A DNA stretch of 64,000 nt from Rhodococcoides fascians A25f (GTDB taxonomy: Bacteria; Actinomycetota; Actinomycetes; Mycobacteriales; Mycobacteriaceae): positions 1,426,001 through 1,490,000 of the forward strand of contig NZ_CP049744.1 in the NCBI RefSeq assembly GCF_000760935.2, written 5' to 3'. Position numbers and translations under genes: made by a program. The notes under the pieces are model-generated. The model saw nothing but the letters and a program-made list of their open reading frames with translations. It was not told the origin of the DNA and ran no database searches. Positions 51,871 to 60,353 of this stretch are shown one piece after another. Each line of letters begins with the position of its first letter. The first letter of the stretch is position 1.

Positions 51871-52890
51871 GTGAGTACAGACGACGCTGCCGTAGCAACG
51901 GTCGTTGCCGGAGTCGACCTGGGTGACCCGGAGCTCGCGCGATCCGTCGCCGACGGCCTCGCACGCGTCGAAGAGCTGATGATCAGCGAACTCTCCGATG
52001 GAGAAGAGTTCCTGACCGAGGCCGCGCTGCACCTGGCCAAGGCCGGCGGAAAGCGGTTCCGGCCCCTGTTCACGGTGCTCACCGGCCAGCTGGGACCGTC
52101 ACCGACAGACCCCGCGATCGTCACCGCCGCCACGGTTGTCGAACTGGTTCATCTCGCGACGCTCTATCACGACGACGTCATGGACGAGGCGTCGATGCGC
52201 CGAGGTGCGGAGAGCGCGAACTCACGCTGGGGCAACAGTGTGGCGATTCTCGCGGGCGACTACCTGTTCGCGCATGCGTCGCGGCTGGTGTCCACCCTCG
52301 GTCCCGACGCCGTTCGCATCATCGCCGAGACGTTCGCCGAGCTCGTCACCGGTCAGATGCGCGAGACGATCGGAGCCAAGGGCACCGAGGATCCCGTCGC
52401 GCACTACCTGAAGGTCGTGTGGGAGAAGACCGGATCGCTGATCGCGTCGTGCGGACGCTTCGGCGGAACGTTCAGCGGCGGCGACGCCGAGCACGTGGGA
52501 CGCCTCGAGCGCCTCGGTGACGCAGTCGGCACCGCCTTCCAGATCTCCGACGACATCATCGACATCTCCTCGGCCACCGAGCAGTCCGGCAAGACCCCCG
52601 GCACCGATCTGAGGGAGGGCGTACACACTCTCCCGGTGCTCTTCGCGCTGCGCGAGGAGGGTGCGGACGGCGACCGGCTGCGCGAAATCCTGGCCGGCCC
52701 GGTCACCGAGGACGCGCTGGTCACCGAGGCCCTCGAGCTGTTGCAGCGCTCGCCGGGAATGGTCTCGGCCAAGAAGACGCTGGGTGAATACGCAGCTCGG
52801 GCCCACGCAGAGCTCGCGCAGCTGCCGCAGGGGCCGGCCAACGATGCACTCGGCCGGTTGGTGAACTACACCGTCGAACGCGTGGGCTGA
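51871..52890 (+). CDS. grcC1: Polyprenyl diphosphate synthase (menaquinone side chain, GrcC1-like)
   Basis: 339 aa, GTG start at 51871 (VSTDDAAVATV). Trans-prenyltransferase motifs are GGKRFRP (residues 59-65), first aspartate-rich DDVMD (101-105), and second DDIID (227-231) followed by GKTPGTDLREG. Residues before DDVMD are small (L, Y, H), which fits a long product such as octaprenyl diphosphate. Genomic place matches Rv0562 between menJ and htpX. It supplies the tail for MenA. Confidence 0.9.
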   Translation: MSTDDAAVATVVAGVDLGDPELARSVADGLARVEELMISELSDGEEFLTEAALHLAKAGGKRFRPLFTVLTGQLGPSPTDPAIVTAATVVELVHLATLYHDDVMDEASMRRGAESANSRWGNSVAILAGDYLFAHASRLVSTLGPDAVRIIAETFAELVTGQMRETIGAKGTEDPVAHYLKVVWEKTGSLIASCGRFGGTFSGGDAEHVGRLERLGDAVGTAFQISDDIIDISSATEQSGKTPGTDLREGVHTLPVLFALREEGADGDRLREILAGPVTEDALVTEALELLQRSPGMVSAKKTLGEYAARAHAELAQLPQGPANDALGRLVNYTVERVG

Positions 52891-52904
52891 CGACCTGGGC
52901 AAGG

Positions 52905-52932
52905 CCCGGGAACCGCAGCTCGGGGTCTTTTC
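52905..52932 (+). terminator. Rho-independent-type terminator after the polyprenyl synthase
   Basis: CCCGGG (52905-52910), loop AACCGCAG, CTCGGG (52919-52924), then GTCTTTTCG. The stem has one G-T pair and a short T-tract. It lies 14 bases after the stop. Confidence 0.6.
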
Positions 52933-52976
52933 GTTGAATCGGGTAGTAACACCCGGTACGAGGAGGCACTTCAGAC

Positions 52977-53846
52977 ATGAACGGTTATGCGAACGGCGCG
53001 AAGACTTTCGGCCTGCTGGTCGGAATGTCTGCACTCATCGTCTTCATCGGATCGCTGTTCGGTAACGCGACCATTCTGATCGGCTCGATCGTCCTGGCCG
53101 TCGGGGTCAACGGCTATGCGTATTTCAACAGCGCGAAGATGGCCTTGCGGTCGATGCATGCGGTGCCGGTGACCGAGCTCGAGCAGCCGGCGATGTATCG
53201 CATCGTGCGCGAGTTGGCGACGGCCGCTCATCAGCCGATGCCCGCGTTGTACGTGAGCCCGACCAACAATCCCAACGCTTTCGCCACCGGGCGAAACCCG
53301 CGCAACGCGGCCGTGTGCTGCACCGAGGGCATTCTGCGGATCCTCGACGAGCGGGAACTACGTGCGGTGCTCGGCCACGAGCTGTCGCACGTCTACAACC
53401 GCGACATCCTGATCTCGTCGGTTGCCGGTGCGATGGCGTCGGTCATCTCGGGTCTGGCGAACCTGGCCTTGTTCGCCAACGTCTTCGGCGGACGCGGCAA
53501 CGGGGGAGCGAACCCGTTCGCGCTGCTGCTGGTGTCGATGCTGGGGCCCATTGCGGCCAGCCTGGTTCGCCTGGCGGTCTCTCGCTCGCGTGAGTATCAG
53601 GCCGACCAGTCCGGTGCCGAGCTGACCGGAGATCCGCTGGCGCTGGCGTCGGCGCTGCGCAAGCTCGAGCAGGGTGTGCAGCTGGCACCGCTGCCGCCCG
53701 AGCCGCGGCTGGCGGCGGAGTCACATCTGATGATCGCCAATCCGTTCCGGATCGGTGACAAGGCGGGTGCGCTCTTCGCCACCCACCCGCCGATGGCCGA
53801 CCGCATCGAGCGGCTCGAGCGGATGGCCGGCCACCGGCCGTATTGA
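52977..53846 (+). CDS. htpX: Membrane zinc metalloprotease HtpX
   Basis: 289 aa. Two N-terminal membrane helices (about 12-28 and 32-48) come before the zinc site HELSH (134-138) and its third ligand in [15 protein letters not shown]. Two further spans (around 147-170 and 182-198) follow. HtpX degrades misfolded membrane proteins at the cytosolic face. All catalytic residues are present. It faces yajQ across a repeat-rich convergent gap of 131 bases. Confidence 0.95.
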   Translation: MNGYANGAKTFGLLVGMSALIVFIGSLFGNATILIGSIVLAVGVNGYAYFNSAKMALRSMHAVPVTELEQPAMYRIVRELATAAHQPMPALYVSPTNNPNAFATGRNPRNAAVCCTEGILRILDERELRAVLGHELSHVYNRDILISSVAGAMASVISGLANLALFANVFGGRGNGGANPFALLLVSMLGPIAASLVRLAVSRSREYQADQSGAELTGDPLALASALRKLEQGVQLAPLPPEPRLAAESHLMIANPFRIGDKAGALFATHPPMADRIERLERMAGHRPY

Positions 53847-53888
53847 GCGGCGCACGTGAGCGAAACTTCGACCCCTGCTACGAAGGCC

Positions 53889-53961
53889 GGAGTGGAGCCT
53901 GCGGAACGACCGCAGGCTCAGCACTCACATGCGGCGCAGGAGTGGAGCCTGCGGAACGACC
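53889..53961 (+). repeat. Two dispersed GGAGTGGAGCC-type repeats in the htpX-yajQ gap
   Basis: Copies at 53889-53911 and 53939-53961 each read GGAGTGGAGCC, T, GCGGAACGACC, 50 bases apart. The first also forms a hairpin: AGCCTGCGG (53896-53904), loop AACGA, CCGCAGGCT (53910-53918). Around them are GCGCACGTGAG and CTCACATGCGGCGC, related to the arms of the hairpin at 31604-31651. Confidence 0.8.
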
Positions 53962-53977
53962 CAGGTGGAAAGCCGCT

Positions 53978-54478
53978 CTAGCGGTAGTTGACGAACTGCA
54001 GAGCGATGCCGAAGTCCTCGTTCTTGAGCAACTGTTGGATGGCCTGCAGGTCGTCGCGCTTCTTGCTGCTCACGCGCAGCTCGTCGCCCTGGATCTGCGC
54101 TTTGACGCCCTTGGGGCCGTCATCACGGATCTTCTTCGAGATCTTCTTGGCGTTCTCGGTGCTGATGCCCTGTACGAGCTTGCCGGTGACCTTGTAGACC
54201 TTGCCCGACGCGGCAGGATCGTTGGTCTCGAAGGCCTTGAGCGAGACGTCACGTCGAATCAGCTTCTCCTTGAACACGTCCAGGGCAGCTTTGACCTTCT
54301 CCTCGGATTCGGACGTGATGACGATGGTCTCGGACTCGCCGCTGCCGGACCATTCGATGCTGGTGTCGGAGCCGCGGAAGTCGAAGCGGGTCGCCAGCTC
54401 CTTCGCGGCCTGTCCCAGAGCGTTGTCCACTTCCTGGCGGTCGACTTTGCTCACTACGTCGAAGGACGAATCAGCCAC
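53978..54478 (-). CDS. yajQ: YajQ-family nucleotide-binding protein
   Basis: 166 aa, full YajQ sequence: [33 protein letters not shown] at the N-terminus and [25 protein letters not shown]...LQFVNYR at the C-terminus. Two RNP-like folds; family members bind nucleotides, and some bind c-di-GMP (shown for Xanthomonas). The window also encodes a GGDEF and an EAL protein, which makes c-di-GMP binding worth noting but unproven. Confidence 0.93.
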   Translation of the reverse strand: MADSSFDVVSKVDRQEVDNALGQAAKELATRFDFRGSDTSIEWSGSGESETIVITSESEEKVKAALDVFKEKLIRRDVSLKAFETNDPAASGKVYKVTGKLVQGISTENAKKISKKIRDDGPKGVKAQIQGDELRVSSKKRDDLQAIQQLLKNEDFGIALQFVNYR

Positions 54479-54580
54479 TTCTCACACTCTCCAGTCGAAT
54501 CGAAATATTTGATGTGGCGATGGTGTCGGCCCACATCCTGCAGGGACTTTATCGGCCCGCTACCGACCGTATCCACCCGG

Positions 54581-54610
54581 TTTGCGTTCCGGGGGGACGT
54601 TCGTTGTATT
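54581..54610 (+). promoter_or_regulatory. Probable sigma-A-type promoter of tRNA-Tyr
   Basis: -35 TTTGCG (54581-54586), 18-base spacer, -10 TGTATT (54605-54610), with the mature tRNA starting 45 bases further on. Position and AT content fit a stable-RNA promoter; the hexamers are only partly consensus. Confidence 0.45.
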
Positions 54611-54655
54611 CTTCTCACCGCGCCGAAGAGCAGTACGAGCTTCGATCGCAGCACG

Positions 54656-54737
54656 GCAGATTGCCCGAGCGGCCAATGGGAGCGGACTGTAAATCCGTCG
54701 GCTTATGCCTACGTAGGTTCGAATCCTACATCTGCCA
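54656..54737 (+). tRNA. tRNA-Tyr (anticodon GTA)
   Basis: Class II tRNA. The acceptor GGCAGAT (54656-54662) pairs with ATCTGCC (54730-54736), discriminator A 54737. The anticodon GTA is at 54690-54692, a long variable arm follows (CGGCTTATGCCTACG) and the T-loop is GGTTCGAATCC. CCA is not encoded. Confidence 0.97.
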
Positions 54738-54745
54738 CACCTGGA

Positions 54746-54777
54746 ACCCCGGCGAGTGTTTCTCTCGCTGGGGTTTC
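54746..54777 (+). terminator. Terminator after tRNA-Tyr
   Basis: ACCCCGGCGAG (54746-54756) pairs with CTCGCTGGGGT (54764-54774) around TGTTTCT, followed by TTCC. The 11-bp stem has one G-T pair. It starts 8 bases after the tRNA. Confidence 0.75.
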
Positions 54778-54884
54778 CATGTGAAGAGGACATGGATGGG
54801 TCGCTGACCACGCAATTTGGTACTGGGCGCTCGGAATGTGTAACCTCTTGAAGGCTTCAGCGCACGGCAACGTGAACTGATCCT

Positions 54885-54957
54885 GCCCCCTTAGCTCAGT
54901 CGGTAGAGCGTTTCCATGGTAAGGAAAAGGTCAACGGTTCGATTCCGTTAGGGGGCT
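54885..54957 (+). tRNA. tRNA-Thr (anticodon GGT)
   Basis: The acceptor GCCCCCT (54885-54891) pairs with AGGGGGC (54950-54956); discriminator T 54957. The D-arm is GCTCAGTCGGTAGAGC, the anticodon arm is TTTCC-ATGGTAA-GGAAA with GGT at 54918-54920, and the T-loop is GGTTCGATTCC. CCA is not encoded. Confidence 0.97.
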
Positions 54958-55019
54958 CGCTGGATTGGATTGCTCGACGTCGCGTTCCTCACGTGGGATG
55001 GTAGACGATGAGCACCTGA

Positions 55020-55092
55020 GGCGGTGTAGCTCAGTTGGTAGAGCAAACGACTCATAATCGTTGCGTCGCCGGTTCAAGTCCGGTCACCGCTA
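55020..55092 (+). tRNA. tRNA-Met (anticodon CAT), elongator type
   Basis: The acceptor GGCGGTG (55020-55026) pairs with CACCGCT (55085-55091), with a G-T pair at the end; discriminator A 55092. The anticodon CAT is at 55053-55055, with the stem AACGA/TCGTT lacking the three G-C pairs of an initiator. A modified tRNA-Ile(CAT) cannot be fully ruled out. T-loop GGTTCAAGTCC. Confidence 0.93.
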
Positions 55093-55173
55093 CACAGTAG
55101 GCAAGCACGACCAGTAGCACCCATGAACAGTCCTGATTGACCCAGATCAGATTTACCCGAAAGTAGGCGTCCA

Positions 55174-55341
55174 GTGGCCTCCTCCACCGATGTGCGGCCC
55201 AAGATCACCTTGGCCTGCGAGGTTTGCAAGCACCGCAACTACATCACCAAGAAGAACCGTCGGAACGATCCCGACCGTATCGAGCTGAAGAAGTTCTGCT
55301 CCAACTGCGGAACACACCGGGCTCACCGCGAATCTCGCTAG
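55174..55341 (+). CDS. rpmG: 50S ribosomal protein L33 (zinc-ribbon form)
   Basis: 55 aa, read directly: GTG at 55174, [18 protein letters not shown]..., stop at 55339-55341. Two CxxC pairs (CEVC and CSNC) mark the zinc-binding form of L33. It follows tRNA-Met and precedes hadA, as the rpmG2-hadA order in M. tuberculosis. Confidence 0.94.
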   Translation: MASSTDVRPKITLACEVCKHRNYITKKNRRNDPDRIELKKFCSNCGTHRAHRESR

Positions 55342-55450
55342 ATTGCACGGCTCGCTGGTTCGCAGTTCCGATCTCTAATCGGCGCCCGGCGTTAGGTCGC
55401 ATTTTCTTACCCTAACGGCTCTTGCGTCCAGGGTAGAAAAGGTCTCCACC

Positions 55451-55993
55451 GTGTCACAAGCTCCACATGTCGTCCCGACCATGGATGCGTCCGCACACGC
55501 GGCGTCCATGGTCGGTTCTCATTTCCGCGTCGACGACTTCTACGAGGTCGGCCGCGAGAAGATTCGTGAGTATGCGCGTGCCGTCCAAGATTCTCATCCC
55601 GCGCACCACGACGAGGACGCAGCGAAGGGCCTCGGTTACGACGGTCTCCTCGCGCCCTTGACCTTCGTTTCGCTGCTCGGCATCATGTCGCAGACCCGGA
55701 TGTTGCAAGAGGTCATCACCGGTTACGACCCCAGCCAGATTCTGCAGACCGATCAGCGGCTGGAATTCCATCGCCCGCTCCAGGTCGGCGACCGGATCTT
55801 CTGCGACGTGTATCTCGAGTCGTTCCGGCAGATGAGCGGCAGCGACATCATGACCACCAAGAACATCATCACCGACCAGAATGGCGACCTCGTGCAGACC
55901 ACGTGGACGACCATTGTGGCTCGTACCGGTGGAGAGATCGACGAGAACATCGCTCACGCGGTCAAGGAAGTGATCAGGCATGGCGCTTCGTAG
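55451..55993 (+). CDS. hadA: (3R)-hydroxyacyl-ACP dehydratase subunit HadA
   Basis: 180 aa, GTG at 55451. This is the non-catalytic hotdog subunit of the FAS-II dehydratase that extends mycolic-acid precursors. The MaoC-like N-domain has HFRVDDFYEVGREKIREYARAVQDSHPAHHDED and GLLAPLTFVSLLG, and the rest reads QRLEFHRPLQVGDRIFCDVYLE. It overlaps hadB by 14 bases. Presence of HadA/HadB implies that this organism makes mycolic acids. Confidence 0.92.
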   Translation: MSQAPHVVPTMDASAHAASMVGSHFRVDDFYEVGREKIREYARAVQDSHPAHHDEDAAKGLGYDGLLAPLTFVSLLGIMSQTRMLQEVITGYDPSQILQTDQRLEFHRPLQVGDRIFCDVYLESFRQMSGSDIMTTKNIITDQNGDLVQTTWTTIVARTGGEIDENIAHAVKEVIRHGAS

Positions 55994-56405
55994 CTTCGAC
56001 GACGTCTCGGTGGGCGACGACCTGCCCGAGCGGATCGTGTCGCTGACCCGCGGCGACCTGGTGAACTATGCCGGTGTGTCCGGCGATCCCAACCCGATCC
56101 ACTGGAGCGACGAAGTAGTCGAGATGGCCGGACTGGACAACGTGATCGCGCACGGCATGCTCACGATGGGTCTCGGCGCAGGCTTCGTCACATCGTGGCT
56201 CGGCGACCCGGGTGCGGTCACCGAGTACAACGTGCGCTTCTCCACCCCGGTATACGTCTCGGCAGATTCCGCAGCGAAGGTCGAGTTCACCGGCAAGATC
56301 AAATCGATGGACGCCGACGCGCGAACTGCGACCGTTGCCATCGTCGCGAAGTCCGCGGGCAAGAAGATTTTCGGGCGAGCGACCGCAACGGTACGTTTGG
56401 CCTGA
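55980..56405 (+). CDS. hadB: (3R)-hydroxyacyl-ACP dehydratase subunit HadB
   Basis: 141 aa. The catalytic hydratase motif is intact: YAGVSGDPNPIHWSDE (aspartate and histidine of the MaoC site), followed by VIAHGMLTMGLGAGFVTSW. It pairs with HadA to dehydrate 3-hydroxyacyl-ACP in fatty-acid elongation for mycolates. The hadC gene that follows in M. tuberculosis is absent; here tRNA-Trp comes next. Confidence 0.94.
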   Translation: MALRSFDDVSVGDDLPERIVSLTRGDLVNYAGVSGDPNPIHWSDEVVEMAGLDNVIAHGMLTMGLGAGFVTSWLGDPGAVTEYNVRFSTPVYVSADSAAKVEFTGKIKSMDADARTATVAIVAKSAGKKIFGRATATVRLA

Positions 56406-56450
56406 GCATGTCGATCCGGCTGAGCCAGTTCGTGGCCGGGACGACGGGAT

Positions 56451-56480
56451 TTATCTGTTCCGAAGGGTGTGCAGTACACT
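56451..56480 (+). promoter_or_regulatory. Possible promoter of tRNA-Trp/secE
   Basis: -35-like TTATCT (56451-56456), 18-base spacer, -10-like TACACT (56475-56480). The -10 is good and the -35 weak. The tRNA-Trp start is 113 bases downstream. It is the best promoter-like sequence I see in the hadB-tRNA gap. Confidence 0.35.
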
Positions 56481-56592
56481 GAGATTTCTGGGGTAATCCG
56501 GCGCTCTGCGCTGCCTGCGTCCTCTTCCTGAGGGTGCGTGGGCCTGAGCGTGAGTCGGATGGACACCAGAGCGGCCGAGAAGTTTCGGCCGA

Positions 56593-56665
<73 letters not shown>

Positions 56666-56695
56666 CCCAAGGTGTCAGCAACTGAGAGGAACGAC

Positions 56696-57163
56696 GTGAG
56701 CGAGGAGCGCGGTAAGCGCGACGGTCGATCGGGGGAGTTCGAGGACTCTTCGACCCCAGACGACGTCGTACCTGGCTCCGAGGGCCGTCTCTCCGATGCT
56801 GACACGTCCGCCGGTGAAACCGCTGCAGATGCAGTGGTGCCCACCGGTAAGCGATCGTCGAGCAGGTCACGCGGCAGTGCCGCGGGTGTGTCTGTCACGA
56901 AGGCTCCCACCACGCCGGCAAAAGCCAAGTCCGGCAAGGGACGTTCGGGCAAGACCAAGGCAGACAAGCGTCCCAACGTTTTTCTGCGGCTGCTGCAGTT
57001 CTTCCGCGAGGTCGTCGCCGAGCTGCGCAAGGTCATCTGGCCGAACAAGAAGCAGATGGTCACGTACACCACCGTCGTGCTCGTCTTCCTGGCGTTCATG
57101 GTCGCGTACATCAGCGGTCTCGACGTGTTGTTCCTCAAGGGCATCGGCTGGCTGTTCGGCTGA
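56696..57163 (+). CDS. secE: Preprotein translocase subunit SecE
   Basis: 155 aa from the GTG at 56696 (VSEERGKRDGR), with GAGAGGA just upstream. A long polar actinobacterial N-terminus (about 95 residues of Ser, Ala, Lys) precedes the single-span SecE core VFLRLLQFFREVVAELRKVIWPNKKQMVTYTTVVLVFLAFMVAYI. SecE anchors the SecYEG channel. It begins the secE-nusG-rplK-rplA run just after tRNA-Trp. Confidence 0.95.
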   Translation: MSEERGKRDGRSGEFEDSSTPDDVVPGSEGRLSDADTSAGETAADAVVPTGKRSSSRSRGSAAGVSVTKAPTTPAKAKSGKGRSGKTKADKRPNVFLRLLQFFREVVAELRKVIWPNKKQMVTYTTVVLVFLAFMVAYISGLDVLFLKGIGWLFG

Positions 57164-57208
57164 CCGACACGGCTGACTTTTCGACGATCGAACCGAGCAG
57201 GAAACTAG

Positions 57209-58060
<852 letters not shown>

Positions 58061-58124
58061 AAGCCGCGCGCACAGACTTGCAGTAGCAACCGCAAGAAAC
58101 CCGAGCGAATACAAGGAAAAAGAA

Positions 58125-58559
58125 ATGCCCCCGAAGAAGAAGAAGCTAGCCGGGATCATCAAGCTTCAGATCCAGGCCGGTGCCGCCAACCCGGCACCGC
58201 CCGTCGGCCCCGCGTTGGGCCAGCACGGCGTCAACATCATGGAGTTCTGCAAGGCGTACAACGCCGCGACGGAGTCGCAGCGCGGCAACGTCGTGCCGGT
58301 CGAGATCTCGGTCTACGAAGACCGCACGTTCGACTTCAAGCTCAAGACTCCTCCCGCTGCCAAGCTGCTGCTCAAGGCCGCAGGCGTGGCAAAGGGCTCC
58401 GGCGAGCCGCACAAGACCAAGGTCGCCAAGGTGACCATGGATCAGGTGCGCGAGATCGCCAAGACCAAGCAGGAAGACCTCAACGCCAACGACATCGATC
58501 AGGCCGCGAAGATCATCGCCGGCACTGCTCGCTCGATGGGCATCACCGTCGAAGGCTGA
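58125..58559 (+). CDS. rplK: 50S ribosomal protein L11
   Basis: 144 aa from the ATG at 58125, with AAGGAAAAAG upstream. The start [40 protein letters not shown] and the RNA-binding C-domain with [13 protein letters not shown] and [15 protein letters not shown] are canonical L11. L11 forms the stalk base and GTPase-associated centre. It is followed by rplA. Confidence 0.97.
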
Positions 58560-58640
58560 TTCTCAGCCCTCAAGCAATACACGTGGGAGAGCCGGCCAGG
58601 CTCGTCAACCACACTGAACTCGAACGAAGGACAGCAAGAC

Positions 58641-59360
58641 ATGGCAAAGCGCAGCAAGGCCTACCTCGAGCAGGCCGCAAAGATCGACCAGGACAACCTC
58701 TACTCGCCTCTCGAAGCCGCAAAGCTGGCCAAGGAGACCGCGTCGAGCAAGTTCGACCCCACCGTCGAGGTTGCAGTGCGACTCGGCGTCGATCCCCGCA
58801 AGGCGGATCAGATGGTGCGCGGCACCGTCAACCTTCCCCACGGCACCGGCAAGACCGCTCGGGTTATTGTTTTCGCCGCTGGTGAGAAGGCCGCAGAGGC
58901 CGAGGCAGCAGGAGCCGACGTCGTCGGAGCAGAAGATCTGATCGAGCGCATCCAGGGCGGATTCCTGGACTTCGACGCTGCGATCGCCACCCCCGATCAG
59001 ATGGCCAAGGTCGGCCGCATCGCCCGTGTCCTCGGACCGCGTGGCCTGATGCCGAACCCGAAGACGGGCACGGTCACCAACGACGTGACCAAGGCTGTCA
59101 ACGACATCAAGGGCGGCAAGATCAACTTCCGCGTCGACAAGCAGGCCAACCTGCACTTCGTCATCGGCAAGGCCTCGTTCGACGAGACCAAGCTGGTGGA
59201 GAACTACGGCGCAGCGCTGGACGAGATCCTGCGTGCGAAGCCGTCGTCGGCCAAGGGTCGTTACGTCAAGAAGGTCACCGTCTCGACCACCACCGGACCT
59301 GGCGTCCAGGTCGATCCGAACCGTACGCGCAACCTCCTCGAGGACGACGCTAACGCGTAA
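58641..59360 (+). CDS. rplA: 50S ribosomal protein L1
   Basis: 239 aa. Signature sequences include [51 protein letters not shown] and [22 protein letters not shown]1 forms the mobile stalk and in many bacteria represses its own operon. ATG at 58641. A hairpin follows the stop. Confidence 0.97.
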   Translation: MAKRSKAYLEQAAKIDQDNLYSPLEAAKLAKETASSKFDPTVEVAVRLGVDPRKADQMVRGTVNLPHGTGKTARVIVFAAGEKAAEAEAAGADVVGAEDLIERIQGGFLDFDAAIATPDQMAKVGRIARVLGPRGLMPNPKTGTVTNDVTKAVNDIKGGKINFRVDKQANLHFVIGKASFDETKLVENYGAALDEILRAKPSSAKGRYVKKVTVSTTTGPGVQVDPNRTRNLLEDDANA

Positions 59361-59376
59361 TTCTTTCAGCTCCGAA

Positions 59377-59411
59377 CGAAGGCCGGTCTCCCTGTGGGAG
59401 GCCGGCCTTCG
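59377..59411 (+). terminator. Terminator after rplA
   Basis: CGAAGGCCGG (59377-59386) pairs with CCGGCCTTCG (59402-59411), and inside it TCTCCC pairs with GGGAGG around TGT. It is a long stable stem without a T-tract, between the rplA stop and the convergent hydrolase stop, so it could serve both. Confidence 0.7.
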
Positions 59412-59431
59412 TCGTATGTCTCGCCGAAGAT

Positions 59432-60343
59432 CTAGGCCGCGTTCGCGCGAGCGAAGTTGGCCAGGATGATGCCGCTGATGCGGTCGAGCAACGCGGCCGG
59501 TAGATCGTGGGCCATGCCGTCGATCAGCGTCAGTTCGGCACCGGGGACGGCGCGGGCGATGGCCTTGCCGCAGGACGGTCGGACCAGTCTGTCGGCGGTG
59601 CCGTGGATGACGGTGGTCGGTGCGGTGATCTTCTTCGCGTAGGGCCGCAAGCTTCCGGTGCCGGTGATCGCAGCCATCTGACGTACGACGCCCGACGGGT
59701 TGTAGTTGCGCTCGTACATCACCTGCGCGATCTCCAGTTGCTCTTCGAGTGGAGTGCGAAATCCGGGAGAGCCGATGGTGGACAGCGTCTTTGCCGAATG
59801 CGCGATGATCTGCTCCTTGGTGGCGTCCTTCCCGACGCCACCGAGCAGGGGCAGCAGGGCGCGTGGGTCCGGCGGAGGCAGGAATGGCTCGTTGGTACTC
59901 GAGAAGAGAATGCCCACCGACTCCGTTCGTTCGGGGTAGCTACCGGCGAAGACCTGAGTGATCATCCCGCCCATCGACGCACCGACGACGTGCACGGTGT
60001 CGATGCCGAGGTGATCGAGTACTCCGACGGCGTCGGAGGCCATGTCGACGATCGTGTACGGCACGTCCGAGGACATCCCGAGCTCGTGTCGGATCATCCG
60101 AAGGATCTGGGATCCCCGCACCTTCTGCCCGGTCATCTTCGTGGACAGTCCGATGTCGCGGTTGTCGATCCGGATCACTCGGTATCCCGCATCGACGAGG
60201 CGGGTACAGAAGTCCATGGGCCACAACGTCAATTGAGCGGACAGGCCCATGATGAGCAGGACCGCGGGATCCTCGACGGAACCCATGTCCTCGTACGCGA
60301 TCTCGACGGAGTTCGCCGGCGCGATGCCTTGTTCGATTCTCAT
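59432..60343 (-). CDS. Alpha/beta-fold hydrolase
   Basis: 303 aa from the ATG at 60343 (MRIEQGIAPANSVEIAYEDMG). The nucleophile elbow VVGASMGGMITQ (serine about residue 121) and the histidine in GMAHDLPAAL are visible, with DNRDIGLS near the N-terminus as oxyanion context. The protein resembles peroxidase/esterase members that act on small esters or lactones; no substrate can be named. Ten bases separate it from the CocE-type gene upstream, so the two are probably one operon. Confidence 0.9.
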   Translation of the reverse strand: MRIEQGIAPANSVEIAYEDMGSVEDPAVLLIMGLSAQLTLWPMDFCTRLVDAGYRVIRIDNRDIGLSTKMTGQKVRGSQILRMIRHELGMSSDVPYTIVDMASDAVGVLDHLGIDTVHVVGASMGGMITQVFAGSYPERTESVGILFSSTNEPFLPPPDPRALLPLLGGVGKDATKEQIIAHSAKTLSTIGSPGFRTPLEEQLEIAQVMYERNYNPSGVVRQMAAITGTGSLRPYAKKITAPTTVIHGTADRLVRPSCGKAIARAVPGAELTLIDGMAHDLPAALLDRISGIILANFARANAA

Positions 60344-60353
60344 GATGTCGTTC

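Noticed and set aside
58561..58640. L1-binding autoregulatory hairpin in the rplK-rplA leader
   Set aside because: I looked for a 23S-like L1 site around rplK and rplA and saw none convincing by eye.
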